From Volvariella volvacea V23 (Eukaryota > Basidiomycota > Agaricomycetes > Agaricales > Pluteaceae): a stretch of 64,000 nucleotides of DNA. The notes under the pieces are model-generated. The model was not told the DNA's origin, did no database searches, and worked only from the letters and a program-made list of their open reading frames with translations. Both the position numbers and the translations under genes were made by a program. Shown here in pieces: positions 27,719 to 40,100 of this stretch. Where the stretch lies: the NCBI GenBank assembly GCA_000349905.1, contig KB722739.1:1252762-1316761 (forward strand). Direction: 5' to 3'. How positions within the stretch are numbered: the stretch's first letter is position 1; each line of letters starts with the position of its first letter.

Positions 27719-30236
27719 CTATGACGAGCCATCACCATTTGCCTCCACTTTACAAAACTTATCCCAAGACCCAGGTCCAAAATCCCGAGGTCCCAATGCA
27801 GCGTCCACGACCTTCATCATTGCCAGAACCTTCTCCTCTTCCCATCTCCTGCCTACGACCTGCACAGCTACAGGCATTCCCTTACTCTTGACAGGATTAT
27901 ACAACGCCTTCTTGTTGTGATATAGCCCCCTTTCTAGCAACAAAGATCGTGGAGCAGGAGTATCTTTCCACTCATCGGTGAGTTGATCTTTTGACGGATC
28001 GATTCGTGTGACAGGAACGCATCCAACTGGATAGTCAATGACATTGTAGAGGAAAGTCCCTACAGCCAACGGCGAAAATTGGTCACATCCCCTGTGTACG
28101 CGCAAAGGTGTCAGCATTACAGCTCACTTCCATAACACGTATACCCACCCGTGTGGAACCTGTGGTAATGCCTGGACAGGTGCAATAATAGCATCAAGGC
28201 TGTACCGTTCCCAGACCTGGCACAGGCATCAACAAGACGGTATCATATTGGTTCATTGCTAGCACTACCTTGACGCTCCATTCCTTCGCGATTCTGTTTC
28301 TCTTATTAACCAATTCGTAGACTTCCTCCACAGCACGGGGTCTGGACTCTCCCATTAGGTACCCAAATGTTGCATCCCCAACTAGTGCTTTGACTGCCCA
28401 GGATGCCAGTTTACGAATCAAGGCTATTAACAAGTGAAAGAGTCTGTTAGGCTGCATTGTACGACATTCAAATATAGGTAACCTACTTGGCAACCTTGGT
28501 CCGAGGGTAGCCAGGAAGAGGCTACTATCCTGTTGGTCATACTATTAATTCATCACCTTCACCAAGTCGAGGAACAACATGTTTCTTCACCTTTGGGTCT
28601 GGGCCTAAATGACTGAGCATAGTCTTGTAGCCATCACCAGCTGCGATTCCTGCAAATACAGAAAACGCGTCGATAACTAATTAAAGGAGGGGGTCAGAAT
28701 ACGATCATCCGCAACTCAACCTAGTTACCTGACGGTAGCTCAATCTCTATGCACTCGTGCCCTTGTTTTTCTAGAGCTTTTACTGTTTCCAATACAGCTC
28801 GTTTGCACGCCGGAGAGGCTTTGACGAAGCCATCTTCACACGGAACGTCAGTGACAGGTTTGGAAGATGACAGAAGATATACCAGAGGTGTAATAGCCAA
28901 AGCGTAGCTTTGATGGCAAAGTGACTTCGCGGAAATGAAGAGGTGGAACTTCAAGGTTTTCCCTCTGAATACCAAATGCCAGTCTGCTGACAAGCTCAAG
29001 ATCTTCAATGGACCTATTCCCACACACTTGTTGATCACAAATAATTGTCGTGCAGCTGGATAGAACACATACCGTCCCATTGGGCCAGCAACATTTCTGA
29101 TCCCCTCATTACCAGGGGAAGGTGAACGAGCACCAGCAAAGCTTATCCTCCCAAACCCGGGTTTCAAAGCGTAAATTCCGCAATACGCAGTTGGTATGCG
29201 CAGACTCCCGCCAATGTCAGTGCCAATACCGAGCGCTGAGCCATCCATAGCTAGTAAAGCTGCTTCTCCGCCAGAGCTACCACCTGAGGTGTAATCACCA
29301 TTCCAAGGATTGAGTGTACGACCCCAAAGAGGATTATTGCTTTCGAAGGCGAATAACGTTTGAGGGATATTGGTTTTAGATATGATGACAGCACCAGCAT
29401 CTAAGAGGTGTTGAACAAGCTGCAAACATGCATCCTCTTTAGTTGACGATACATTCATTGAAGAGCAAATTGGTACACACTTCAGCATTCTTAATTGCAG
29501 GTTTGTGTGCCCATGTGGTGAACCCGATGGAAGTGTCTACGCTTTCGATATCAACTATAGCACGGAAGTCGTAAGTGGGCACCACGCGACACCAAGGATT
29601 AGGCGCATACACTGATCCTTAACACTGACCTATAATCGTTCGCGGAATAAGACACTGAATTGCTGAATCCATTGCTGAAAACACGTACCGGCACGCCGTG
29701 TAATGGACCCTTCAGCTTCTTGGTAACCGCAAATTCGTCATCCAGTTGTTTGGCACGCTCTCTCGCCTGCGAAAATAAAACTGCAGCCAGCTAGTTAGCG
29801 TCATTCCACGGGTGTTTGGCGCAGAGAACGGAAATGATTGGTTACGCACGATGACCAATACATGCGTAGTGCACTCATGGATATACCGGGAATAAGATCG
29901 AACAGGACACACCTTCCGTCAAGCAGTTGGTCCTCTCGTGAGCCAGGATGGCTCTTCGTATGAAGGCATCCACGACTTGAATTGCTGTCCAGACCTCGCT
30001 CTCGATCTTCTTCGCAATTTCAACAGCTGTGTTTACATATAAAAAACTCTGTGAAGCATGCACGGTACGGAAGGGCAGTGAATCGTACCAGTAGCCCTCA
30101 AGATTTCTGAGTCTCCAAGATCTAAGTCCTTTCCCTCAGCAGGTGATACAAGGGCTTTAACTGCTTCTATGGCTTTGGTGCGTTCAGCTCTCTTAGCCTG
30201 AACGACTGGAAGATAAGAGCCAGAAAATAGACCCAT
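27719..30236 (-). CDS. Amidase (acetamidase type, amidase signature family)
   Basis: Ser-cisSer-Lys hydrolase that cleaves amides to acid and ammonia; natural substrate unknown. The signature loop GGSSGGEAALLAMDGS is at about 29285-29230, followed by GTDIGGSLRIPTAYCGIYALKP. The catalytic lysine is in SVKDQ and sits on a 19-nt exon (29611-29629), joined downstream to DIESVDTSIGF and TTWAHKPAIKNAE. Upstream is PLHGVP, ending at 29689. The N-terminal helix KRAERTKAIEAVKALVSPAE lies at about 30190. The C-terminal half includes KSKGMPVAVQVVGRRWEEE near 27880, the family's last conserved block. The gene is made of many short exons. The start at 30236 (MGLFSG) is a choice between possible ATGs. No secretion signal is evident. 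Confidence 0.87.
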
Positions 30237-31282
30237 TGTTTCTTGAGATGCAATGTGGGGAAGTGTAAATCCTGCGCTGTGGGCGTTGGGCTATAAATAA
30301 TTCCTAAGGGTCCTAGTTGATCACCCTGGGTAAGAATGGGAACCGCTTGTTTAGGGACAGGGCAAAGGAGGCCACGCACCTTGAGCGGCTTGAGATCAGG
30401 GCGCACTGAGTGGGCATGTCGAAATAGAGTTATCCAAGCGTTTATACATCGGCCTCAGCGGAAGACATGCTGATCCCGAGCGTGACCGAGAAGGCAGCAA
30501 CGAGGTCTCCAGCGCAGCAGTACTGAGACCTTGTGAATATGGTGGTCGGTCTTTCTCTCGGGGATGTGAGGCGGCGCTATGTGTTACAAAGCAAAGTTGG
30601 CGCTGGCCGAAGCAACGTAAATTGGTGGTGGTCGGTTTTTGGATAGAGTTTTGTAGGTAAGGGTATTGTTAGCAGTGTTCTGTCACTGTACCTCGCGAAA
30701 ACCGTCTAGAACCACGTCCATAGCACATAGCCTTGACATGCGATAGGCGCCTTCCTGCCGTTTCGCGCGCCATAAGGATTGGAGCAAATATCTACTAAAT
30801 AATATACAGTACTGGTAACATTCAAGAACAGTACAAAGAGCTGGTACATTGTATCGCAAAGTTGTACGTGTGTAGCAGGCGCAATGCCTCTGGCAGCACC
30901 TCTGGTTGTATGTCCTCCCGGCCTCCAGCCGTCTTCTGATTTGCACATACACTGTCATGTTTGGGCTCGTGTGGCGGCAAAGGAAAAGGTTACTACTAGA
31001 TTGGAGAGAGGACGACCTCAAAGTAATTTCACTTTGACAAACAAATTCGCGTAGATTTTGAGTGGGCCACGGCAAACACGCACTAATAGTACATGAAAGA
31101 GCGGGGTGTGTACACGTCGATCACCAGCATACAATACTTTCAGACACAACTTGATTTGATCGTACACTATTTACCCTGTTGGGCACACTCTCACAGGTCC
31201 CAGGTGGTCAAGTCGAGTTGGTAGGTATTGAAATTGTCGATCGTCCAACCTGCCCACCAGTTGTAGGGCTAAGTGCCTTGTA
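30237..31282. other. Intergenic region between amidase and the unrecognised gene
   Basis: About 1 kb. It should contain the amidase promoter at its left end and the 3' untranslated region of the next minus-strand gene at its right end. The open frames on the minus strand at 30683-31075 are Cys/Arg-rich without family resemblance. Nothing else is seen. Confidence 0.4.
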
Positions 31283-33084
31283 TCAGCCAGAGTTTGAGTC
31301 GAGATCTAAAACGAAAGGACTAACCGGGGCTCTGACGAAGCCAGAGCAGTACATGGTGCCTCCCAGCGCTGAGATAAATGTAAATTAAAAAAGAGAGAAT
31401 TATTGAAAATTTTAATCTTACTGAAACTACTGTTTTGCTTGTCGGCTTTCCACATAGCGAATCCGTTCAGAGGGATATAATCGTCGGGGAATGCCTGACA
31501 AGTGAGGAAAACATCAATGATAAGGGAGGCATCAGTTCAAAATAAAGTAATACCTTGATTATCCAGCGATTGGGATTGCTTTGATCCCAGACATTCTTGT
31601 ATCCACGATCACCATAGTAGTCGGGTGGCCAGATAGATGCCGTCTAGTGGGCGGGAGTGAGATGAGGTAATATGAGAGTAAAGTGTGTGCCTCACATAAT
31701 AGTTATCGTAGTAGATCCTGGAGGTGAAGTCACTTGATCCCTGACTGTAGACAGATTGCTTGAATTGGTTGAGATCAAATGCATCTGCGTATTTGGCTTC
31801 GAAAGCGAACAGCTTCGTCCCATTGTTCTGCCATAAATTGAAAGTCGTGTCGAAATTGATACGGTCTGTTGAAGGTGCAACTCATTAGTAATCTAAATGC
31901 TGGAGTCAACGAAGGCCTCACAGTTTGTGACTTGCCCAGATGTAGAACCTTGACGAGGGTCGTAGGCCTGGATAGACAAATCTTTGTTGGGAATAGTGAT
32001 CCCGAAATCTGTCCTATCCAAGAATGCGAAGACTTCCTGTGCATCGTTTGCGCTGGGCTCGAACTGACGGCCTAGTGTACCGGGCGTGCGTTCTGATTGT
32101 CCACGGTGAACTGCCACTACGTATATGACACCACCGTTCTGTTGAAAGTTAGGGTCCGTTGGTTTTGCGTTGGCGCAGTACATATGCAATGAGACGCGGG
32201 CAACTAAATCAAAGTACTGAGTGCTGATTTTCTTGAAGGGAGCTCCGGAGCCAGAGTTGCTGATCGCATCTCGGTATGGAACATATGATACTTCAGTTCT
32301 GTAATAGATATGAGGAACTCAGAACACAAGAACGCAAGGAATTTTGGACATACGTTTTCCACCAGTTGGTACCAGGGGGTGGGGTGAGTCCGTCAGTTGC
32401 TGCTCGAATAGTGCCACCTTTCAAGAGATCCTGAAGGTACCGGTAGGTCACCTCGATGACATGCACAGTATGTGCAATGATCGAAGGTTGGTCATTGGAC
32501 ACAGTGGCCAATGGTGTTACTTTCGGCTGCGCCTCTGAATCATCACCAACTTGCGTTTGATGGCCTGTTCGATGACTGATCTCGGGGTGAGAGTTATATC
32601 CTGGAGTAATGCTTATTACTCCATCATTAGGGCGCCTGAAAACACGATGATGAGAATATGCTTGTGTGCATCCTTTGGTGATCAATAACGCACTTGTGAA
32701 TCAAAAGAGGAACACCTTCCTCAAACTGAATATCCGGAAGAGAGATCACAGGGACCGCCGCCGCCTGTATAGCGTTCAAAATTTTCTTGGTCGGTGAGAA
32801 AAATACCAGAAGAATGGGGCGATCGAGAAGAGTCGAAATGGTCGACTTTTGAGTGAGTGCATCGTCGTGGCCACTAAAAACTACGGCGTGCAACTTGTCA
32901 ACGGGGCCGTTGTACTATAGGGCGAAATGGGTGAGCGAAAAGTCATTGTCGGAGGAAGAGAGAGACTTGCTTCAGCAAAAGAAGCACAGTGAGTAGTGAC
33001 ACATTGGGGGTTTTCTGAAAGAGCTTGGAGAAACTCTTTGCTATGGTTCTTTCCGATGAGCGAGAGGGAGATCTGGGAAGCCAT
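31283..33084 (-). CDS. Unrecognised multi-exon protein divergent from the RHS gene
   Basis: A minus-strand gene of about seven to nine exons running from an ATG at 33084 (MASQISLSLIGKNH) to a stop at 31283. I recognise no family. The N-terminal part (33084-32690) reads like a small alpha/beta fold (LHAVVFSGHDDALTQ, PILLVFFSPTKKILNA). The middle exon (about 32640-32350) is polar with ISHRTGHQTQVGDD. The C-terminal half (32290-31283) is aromatic-rich and beta-like, with GGVIYVVAVHRGQ, FNLWQNNGTKLFAFEAKYAD and IWPPDYYGDRGYKNVW, and no transmembrane segment or signal peptide. The last intron ends in CTCAG near 31376. Its promoter faces that of the RHS/Tc-like gene across 1.1 kb of partly repetitive sequence, so co-regulation is possible. 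Confidence 0.65.
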
Positions 33085-33365
33085 AGTTCTACAAGCTGCG
33101 TTGTGGGCTTGGACTTGAGAAGAGAGCTGTATCTATATGATGGATAAAAACCCTCACCTCGAAAGGATATCGGCCGTAATTGTGAACCTCTAGAAGAATA
33201 TCCTACATCTTGGACCGAAGAATATCTGATAGAATCTCCGCAGCTTTCCTTCTTGGTGACGATGCAACCTAAGAAGCCTGTCCTCAACAACTTGCAAGGG
33301 ACACAACTAGGGCAGGCCCTCCTATCTGTTCAATAGGAATTAGCACCCTAACATTTCAGCATTCA

Positions 33366-33705
33366 TTCAACGACCAGCTGACAGTGTTTGGATTCTGATA
33401 GCTGATTGCAACTACTCACAGGTTACATCCCGTCGCATATTTGGCTGCTTCCATTCATACAAGGGGCAGCTGACAATACCAAACGACACCATCACTCGTT
33501 CCATAGGGACTGTCAATCCATTGTCCAGCACCATTATTCGTTCCAAGAAGTTTGATACTCCTGGATCATTGCAGCTGACGATACCCACTGCGCCACTACT
33601 CATTCCACGGAAGACTGGTACTTCCATCTCTGATTTCTATCACCTAATTTATGGGGGCAGCTGACAGTGAACAGCGCCGCGATTTGCACCACTATTCATG
33701 CACAG
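33366..33705. repeat. Degenerate repeat array with CAGCTG cores
   Basis: Four copies of a CAGCTGACA/CAGCTGACG core lie at about 33375, 33467, 33572 and 33658, spaced 92, 105 and 86 bp. Three are preceded by GG or TG, and later in most units comes a second shared block resembling CACCATTATTCGTTCCA (about 33490, 33528, 33587, 33687). The units are diverged, so this looks like an old tandem duplication in the intergenic region between the unrecognised gene and the RHS gene. CAGCTG is also an E-box type palindrome, so a regulatory role is possible but unproven. Confidence 0.6.
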
Positions 33706-34178
33706 GAATTAACATCCCCGCATTGCTGGGTCAGGGGAGGGCAGGGTCTGCCAACGTGCGTGGACTTCAAGCATGCATGATGACACTGAAAAGCAGGGCA
33801 CCAGGAGTTGTGTAGTCAACTTGAAGTGGGCTGGCGTTTTCCGAGAAGCACCCCCTGACGATGCCTGATGAGTGCGATTGGGATAGAGCAAACTTGGCTG
33901 AGAACTACTGAGAACTTAAGCTCGCCACAGTGCGTACAAAGCTATTTCTGCTCATCAGCGGTTGTTCACATGCATCTGATCAGCCAGGGACACCCTCATG
34001 TTATCTAATCAACTTATCGAATGTAGCATCGAATGTAGCATTTCCACCACACCCTAGAGTGAGCAATCCTCCGCCCTCCCTGCAATTATGTTGTCGTCTC
34101 AATTTTATATAGCATGGCGTTGCAACTTCCGATTTCTTCGCCCCCAGTTTCCTCCCTCAAATCAGTTTGGTCCAAGCC

Positions 34179-37100
34179 ATGTCAAGTGTCGTCGGCACGC
34201 TCTCTGTTGAGCATCTTGTCGATTCCAATGGCTCCTTCACCGCCGACGTGTCGGTCAAGGTGCCTCCTGCTAAACTAGCTCCTACAATCACCGTTTCCTA
34301 CCACTCTGCTGCCAACAATGTCAGCCCCCTTGGTATTGGGTGGGCCGTGAAGGGTGTCTCGTTAATTGAGCGAGTGCCTGCAACGGTTGCTCAAGACAAT
34401 TTTCGGGGTTAGTCCTATACTGCGAATCGTTCCTGAGTCATCTTTTAATGTTTCACCCAAAGGATCCATCAATTACGATGCCAACGACAGGTTCGCCTGT
34501 AATGGCCAAAGGCTTATAAAAATATCAGATAACGAATATCGTTATGAAATTGAGCAATGGTCAAAGTTTATCACGACCGGCTCTAATCCAGCCAACCCTG
34601 ACAGATGGACAGAGTATCTCCCAGATGGGACTGTCCGCCAGTACGGGGCGACGTCAGTATGTGCCCACCTTTTCACCTAGTCTTTCCGATACCCAATCTT
34701 TGTAGGATTCCAACGTCAAAGCTGCCGGTCAAACCACTTTGACTCGTGTGTGGGCCGTCTCAGAATTATCAGACCCATTCAGCAATTACATTACCTACAA
34801 TTACGACCAAATTTCACCCAACGATCTCGGCGCCTTCTACATCCAGAAAATCTCCTACGGGGGAAATCGTGCTCTGAACATGGACCATCAGCGTTTTCTC
34901 GACTTCAAATATGAAGACAGACCAGACCCAAGCAGTCACTATGTCGGCGGTTATGTGGTTCGTACCAGCAAACGTCTTAGCAGCATTGCTGTCTCCATCA
35001 GCGTAGGAGAGTCCGGGAGGCCATTGGCCCAGCCATCTCCAGTTCACACATACACTCTATCCTATGATACAGCCCCACTCACGAACCTTACTCGACTAAA
35101 CAGTATCACACTCGGTGACGCTGATAGATCGACCGTCACGCCTCTCAACTTTGACTGGAGCAACGCCAACGATTCCGTCTTTAACCCAGTGGTGTCTTCC
35201 ATCGATATAAATGACCCAACAGATTACCAGTTACTACCAATCGACGTGAATTCCACCGGGAGATCTGACGTCGTAATCGCATGTAATCAATGGGACGATA
35301 CATTGAAAGCCGAAGGACTCTACCTTTATGTCGCTCTGAGCGATGTAAATGGAAATTACCAGCTATCACCACACTCGGGACTCACTGGTCTCCTAGCTCC
35401 AACCCAGCTCTTGGCGCTGGATGTGGATGGGGATGGTAAAACGGATCTCGTAAGCGGTATTCCCTTTGCGTGGTGTGCGTATTTGCTCATCTATCATAGC
35501 TCCATATCTATGCCATGGAAGGAAGTTATTTCCAGCTCACAGCACTCCTCTCGACGCCTGATGGATATAAGGTTCAGCCGAGCACAAAATTCCAACCCGA
35601 GTCTATGGAAGGCTATTTCATTACTGGCGATTTTGAGGCAAGTGACTTGACGAATCGGCAGAGGACGAGACCATATCTCATCATTTCTTTAGGGGAATGG
35701 CCTCGTTGGCCTTGTCTACACTTACGAAGTATTTGAGAACAATAGTCCGGCCTTGCGATTCTACCAGCTCGTTTCGGATCAGTCTACATTCAAACCAAGG
35801 TCGCCGTCACCAATTCATGGGACACCTAATGTCTCTTTAAGCGATGTTCAGCTTGTCGCTGGGGATTTCAATGGCGACGGGTGCGTCCTTGCCTTCCTTC
35901 TCACTGTACTCGACTTATGCTCATATCAGAGCTGAGGATGTCTTCATCGTCATACCTGGACCAGAGGGATCCACTTCATGCGAAGTTCAGCTACTCAAAT
36001 CGGTCTATGGTGCTGGCCTGCAGTACTTCAATCAAAATATCTTGGACAACGGCGGCTATAGCGTGCCGTGGAAGTCTACCACTTTCTTTTCGCATTCCCT
36101 TGATGACGATGGCAAGACGGGTCTTTTGGCACTGTCCGAGAATAACGGCCATCTGGAGTACCAGGTATTGAGGAGCACGAACCAAAATCTGGTCTGCCAA
36201 TCTAATACAGTCCCGACGGGCATCCCCTACAACGGCGCGGCGTCACTTGCCAGGACAACCTCTACACACGCCCTTGATCTCGTCAACGTATTCTATGCGG
36301 ATGGAGCGACAGAGCCTCAGATCACCGTTCTGCGTTTCACAAATGACGCGTTCGTCTCTGTGAAGAGGCTACAGCTACCCGATTATCTCGTCGGTTCCAA
36401 CTTCTCTCTTGCAGATCGTCGCGGGATTGGAATGACAGATGGGCTTTTCACCTCCTCAGATTCTTCTGAGGGGAAGCTCAAGCTCCGGCTACTCCCTTGT
36501 GCTGTGACGAAGCCCGTTGATTTTATGGTCGGCTACCAAAACGGTCTTGGAGCTAAATTCGCAGTCGACTACGCTCCTCTGACGGATCCCAATGTTTACA
36601 CCGCCAGTGACCAGCAATCATCCAATACGAAGTCCGCATTGAATGCGTCCTCTCGTAACGTGACAGCGACGGCCACATTAGGTTCGGATTCCACCACTCG
36701 GGATACTGGAGCGGGGCGCGGAAGATCCGTACTTGTGCACTTTCCAAAATACGTCGTAAAATCTATTTCGAGTTGTGCATTGCCAACAACAGCTCCAGAC
36801 GTGCTGCAGGTCGAAACCTACAATTATACCAATGCTAGGTTGTCGTACGATGGTCGGGGCTGGCTCGGCTTCGAGAAGATGGTCAAGTCTTCGTCTCCTA
36901 CCAACACTGTCGTCACATCTACTTATTATCAACAATTCCCGCTGATTGGCCAGACGTCCGAAGTTCAGACAACGGACAACCTTGGGGTCCCACTGCTGGA
37001 TAACACCTTTAGTTGGGTCGGTGTCTCTGTCAACAGTGGTAAAAATTGCTACCTCGCGCTTCCGAGCAAGAAAGAGACTCACTACGAAGGCGGCTCGCTG

Positions 37101-40100
37101 ATGTTTCAAGCTAACGTTGCACAAGAATATGACCAATTTGGCAACATCACAAAGCTGGCTACGACCATTCCTCAAGCCAATCAGCGCACTCTTACACTTT
37201 CCAAGACCTATAGCAACGACACATCCCGCTGGGTCATTGGTAACGTGACTTCTGAGGTCATAGACCCCGGTGATGGTTCTCTTCAACAAACCAAGTTCGA
37301 ATTCGTATCCGGTTCGCAAAAGATTAGCAAGATTAGCAAGTGGATTGCAGGATCGAGTTGGTCTATTAGGGATATCGATTACGATAAAGCGGGTAATGAA
37401 ATCACCTTGGACGGTCCTAATCAGTCCAAACGTACATTCGCCTATGATGCCACCTATTCATTCCCAGTTACGATCTCCGACGTAACAGCATCGAACGGAA
37501 ACTTGCTTACCCGAACATTCCAATACAATTACGCGCACGGCTTACCCAGCTTGGAGACAGATGCCAACGGATACCTCACGACCTACCAATATGACACCCT
37601 AGGACGGCTGGTGCAACGTTCTGAAGGTGATGGGACATCTCAGAGAGTGATGGAATCAACGTCGTTCAGCCTCTCTCAGGGTAGCGTGTCCTGTTTGCAA
37701 AAAAGTCGAACCAGCTGGGATAAAGAAGAATACGCCAGCCTCACAACCCGCATCGATGGTCTGGGTCGAGTGTGGAGGAAGGAAACCCCTGTTCCGGGCG
37801 ATGAATCTTTGCTGGTTTATATAGACACCATTTACGACGGAGCTGGGCGCATTGTGCGTCATTCGCGCAACTATCTCGCAGGTACAACCCCCCAGTATAC
37901 AGTCACAACGTATGACAGCCAATCTCGGCCCCTATCTGAGGCGGCCCCGTCTGCCAACGCAGGTGGTCGTTCTGTCCTCACCCAGTTTGAATACGCTTAC
38001 GTTGACGGCATATCAAAAGTGACACAAACTCGTTCCGTAGAGGATGATCCTTCATTCCAGACTGTACAGCGTCAACTTCAATGGGTCCCTGATCCTGAGC
38101 CATCAGAAGATCAACACGTCAAAGCGCTCTTGATGTCCTCCGTCAATCCGCTCAATCAAGACATTACCACCACCTTCGATGGTTTGGCTAGGCCGATGTC
38201 CGTAGTAGATCCACAGGGCGTTCGTGTTTCGGTACAATGGGATGGTCTCTCGCGGCAAACACAACGAACGGTGACCAATAAAGATACGTCGATTGTTAGT
38301 AACTTTTACATGCAGTACAATGACGCGAAGAACGAGGTCATAGTCAAGAACGAGATTTCGAGTGAGGTCACCACATTCCAGTTGGACTACGTTCAGCGCC
38401 CTGTATCCAAAGTGACGCCCGACGAGACTTTCCAATTCAAATATGATGAAGGTGCCTCTTATTCCAAGACTCGCCTTGTGTCTGTCGAATCATCCAAAGG
38501 GGTTCGTCAGAGCTTCGAATACAACCCTCATGGTTTGGTAACGAGATCCGAACTCTCAATCGACGGGAAAGCCTTTGTGACGAGCTCCGAGTGGTCTCCT
38601 GCTGGGCAGCTTCTTCAGACCACGAACCCTGATCAGTCGACCATCACGAACACCCTCCTCCAAAATAGTAACGCCATTCATCAAATACAACTCGCCGACT
38701 CATCGAAGGTTTCCCGCGCATCAATCACTCTAGACGATTTCGCCAATCCTTTCTCTCGCCCATTGAAATGGACCCTTGGAAATAACGCTGTCTCAACCTC
38801 CGTACTTGCGGCCAACGGGGTGCCGATCCAGCAGACCGTGCAGCATAGTGGACAATCCATCTACAACCAAACATGGGATCTCGACGATTACAGCAAAATT
38901 ATGAGCTACAGTCTGCGTTACGACAACAATCTCAGAGGGGCCGACCAAGTTTACAATTATGATGTATCTGGTATGCACCCATAAACTCGCGCATGCCCTT
39001 TCTCATTTTTGGGTATAGGTCAGTTGACAAGGTCCCAAAAGGTTGACCCCTTCTCTCCTAATAAAGGAGTGATCGCCGACCAAGTGTTCTCCTATGATTC
39101 TAGTGGGAACATCTCGACGAAGGGTGATCTCACGTTTACAAATGAGTCCTGGAAGCTTGTTTCTTCGTACAAGGCTGATGGGAGTCTTGATACTACTTTC
39201 AGATATTCTGACGATGGCCACCTAATCACTAAATTGGATAGCTCGGGAAATGTCAAGAGGCAAATGACTTACGATAGCGATGGCCGCTTGATATCCCTGG
39301 ACAAGACTCAGTTTGTGTACGACTATGCCGGTCGATTGATCAAGGTCACGTCAGAGACGGGTAGCACGACATGGTATCCTAGCGATTCTTATGAACTCAC
39401 TGTTGATTCATCTGGCAACTCGACTCACTACTCATACATCAACCATAACGGGCGACGCGCTTCTTTGAATACGTCGACGAATGATTCTGATGTCTATTAT
39501 TATCACCTTGATCATCTACAGAGTGTGGTAGCTGTTTCTGGCACGGACGGGTCCCTTGTTACTCGATACGAATATGACCCGTATGGCAAGGTGTCGAAGG
39601 TGGATGGCGAGGATATCTCTCGCTACAAATACTCAGGAAAGGAACAATTTGACGAGTTTTACTATTTCGGCGCACGGTTCTTCGACTCAGAGGTGAGACG
39701 ATTTATGTTTGTCCATTCAGTGTTTTAATTATCCCATTAAGACTGGCCGGTTTACAACGCTTGACAACTATCCAATTGATTTGCAAAATCTTTCGCCACC
39801 CAATCTGAACCAATATTCATTCGCAAAGAACGATCCTATCAATTACTTCGACGTGAACGGGAATGTACCTTGGTGGCACTGGTATGGTTTGAAATTTGTG
39901 GATAGAGCATTCATCGCTTATGCACTTCTAGGTTCCTAGATGTTGGGCTCATCATTGGCGGTATTACGCTGGAAATTCTTTCCGCGGGAACTCTTACGTT
40001 ACCTGCCCAGATGATGATTGGTGCTGGTGTCAGTGGTCTAATCTATGATATCCAAAACCAAATCGCAGGCACAGAAGCTACCACCCTTGGATGGCTAAAG

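Noticed and set aside
30683..31075. Cys/Arg-rich minus-strand frames in the amidase upstream region
   Set aside because: No family resemblance, no splice partners, composition like spacer.
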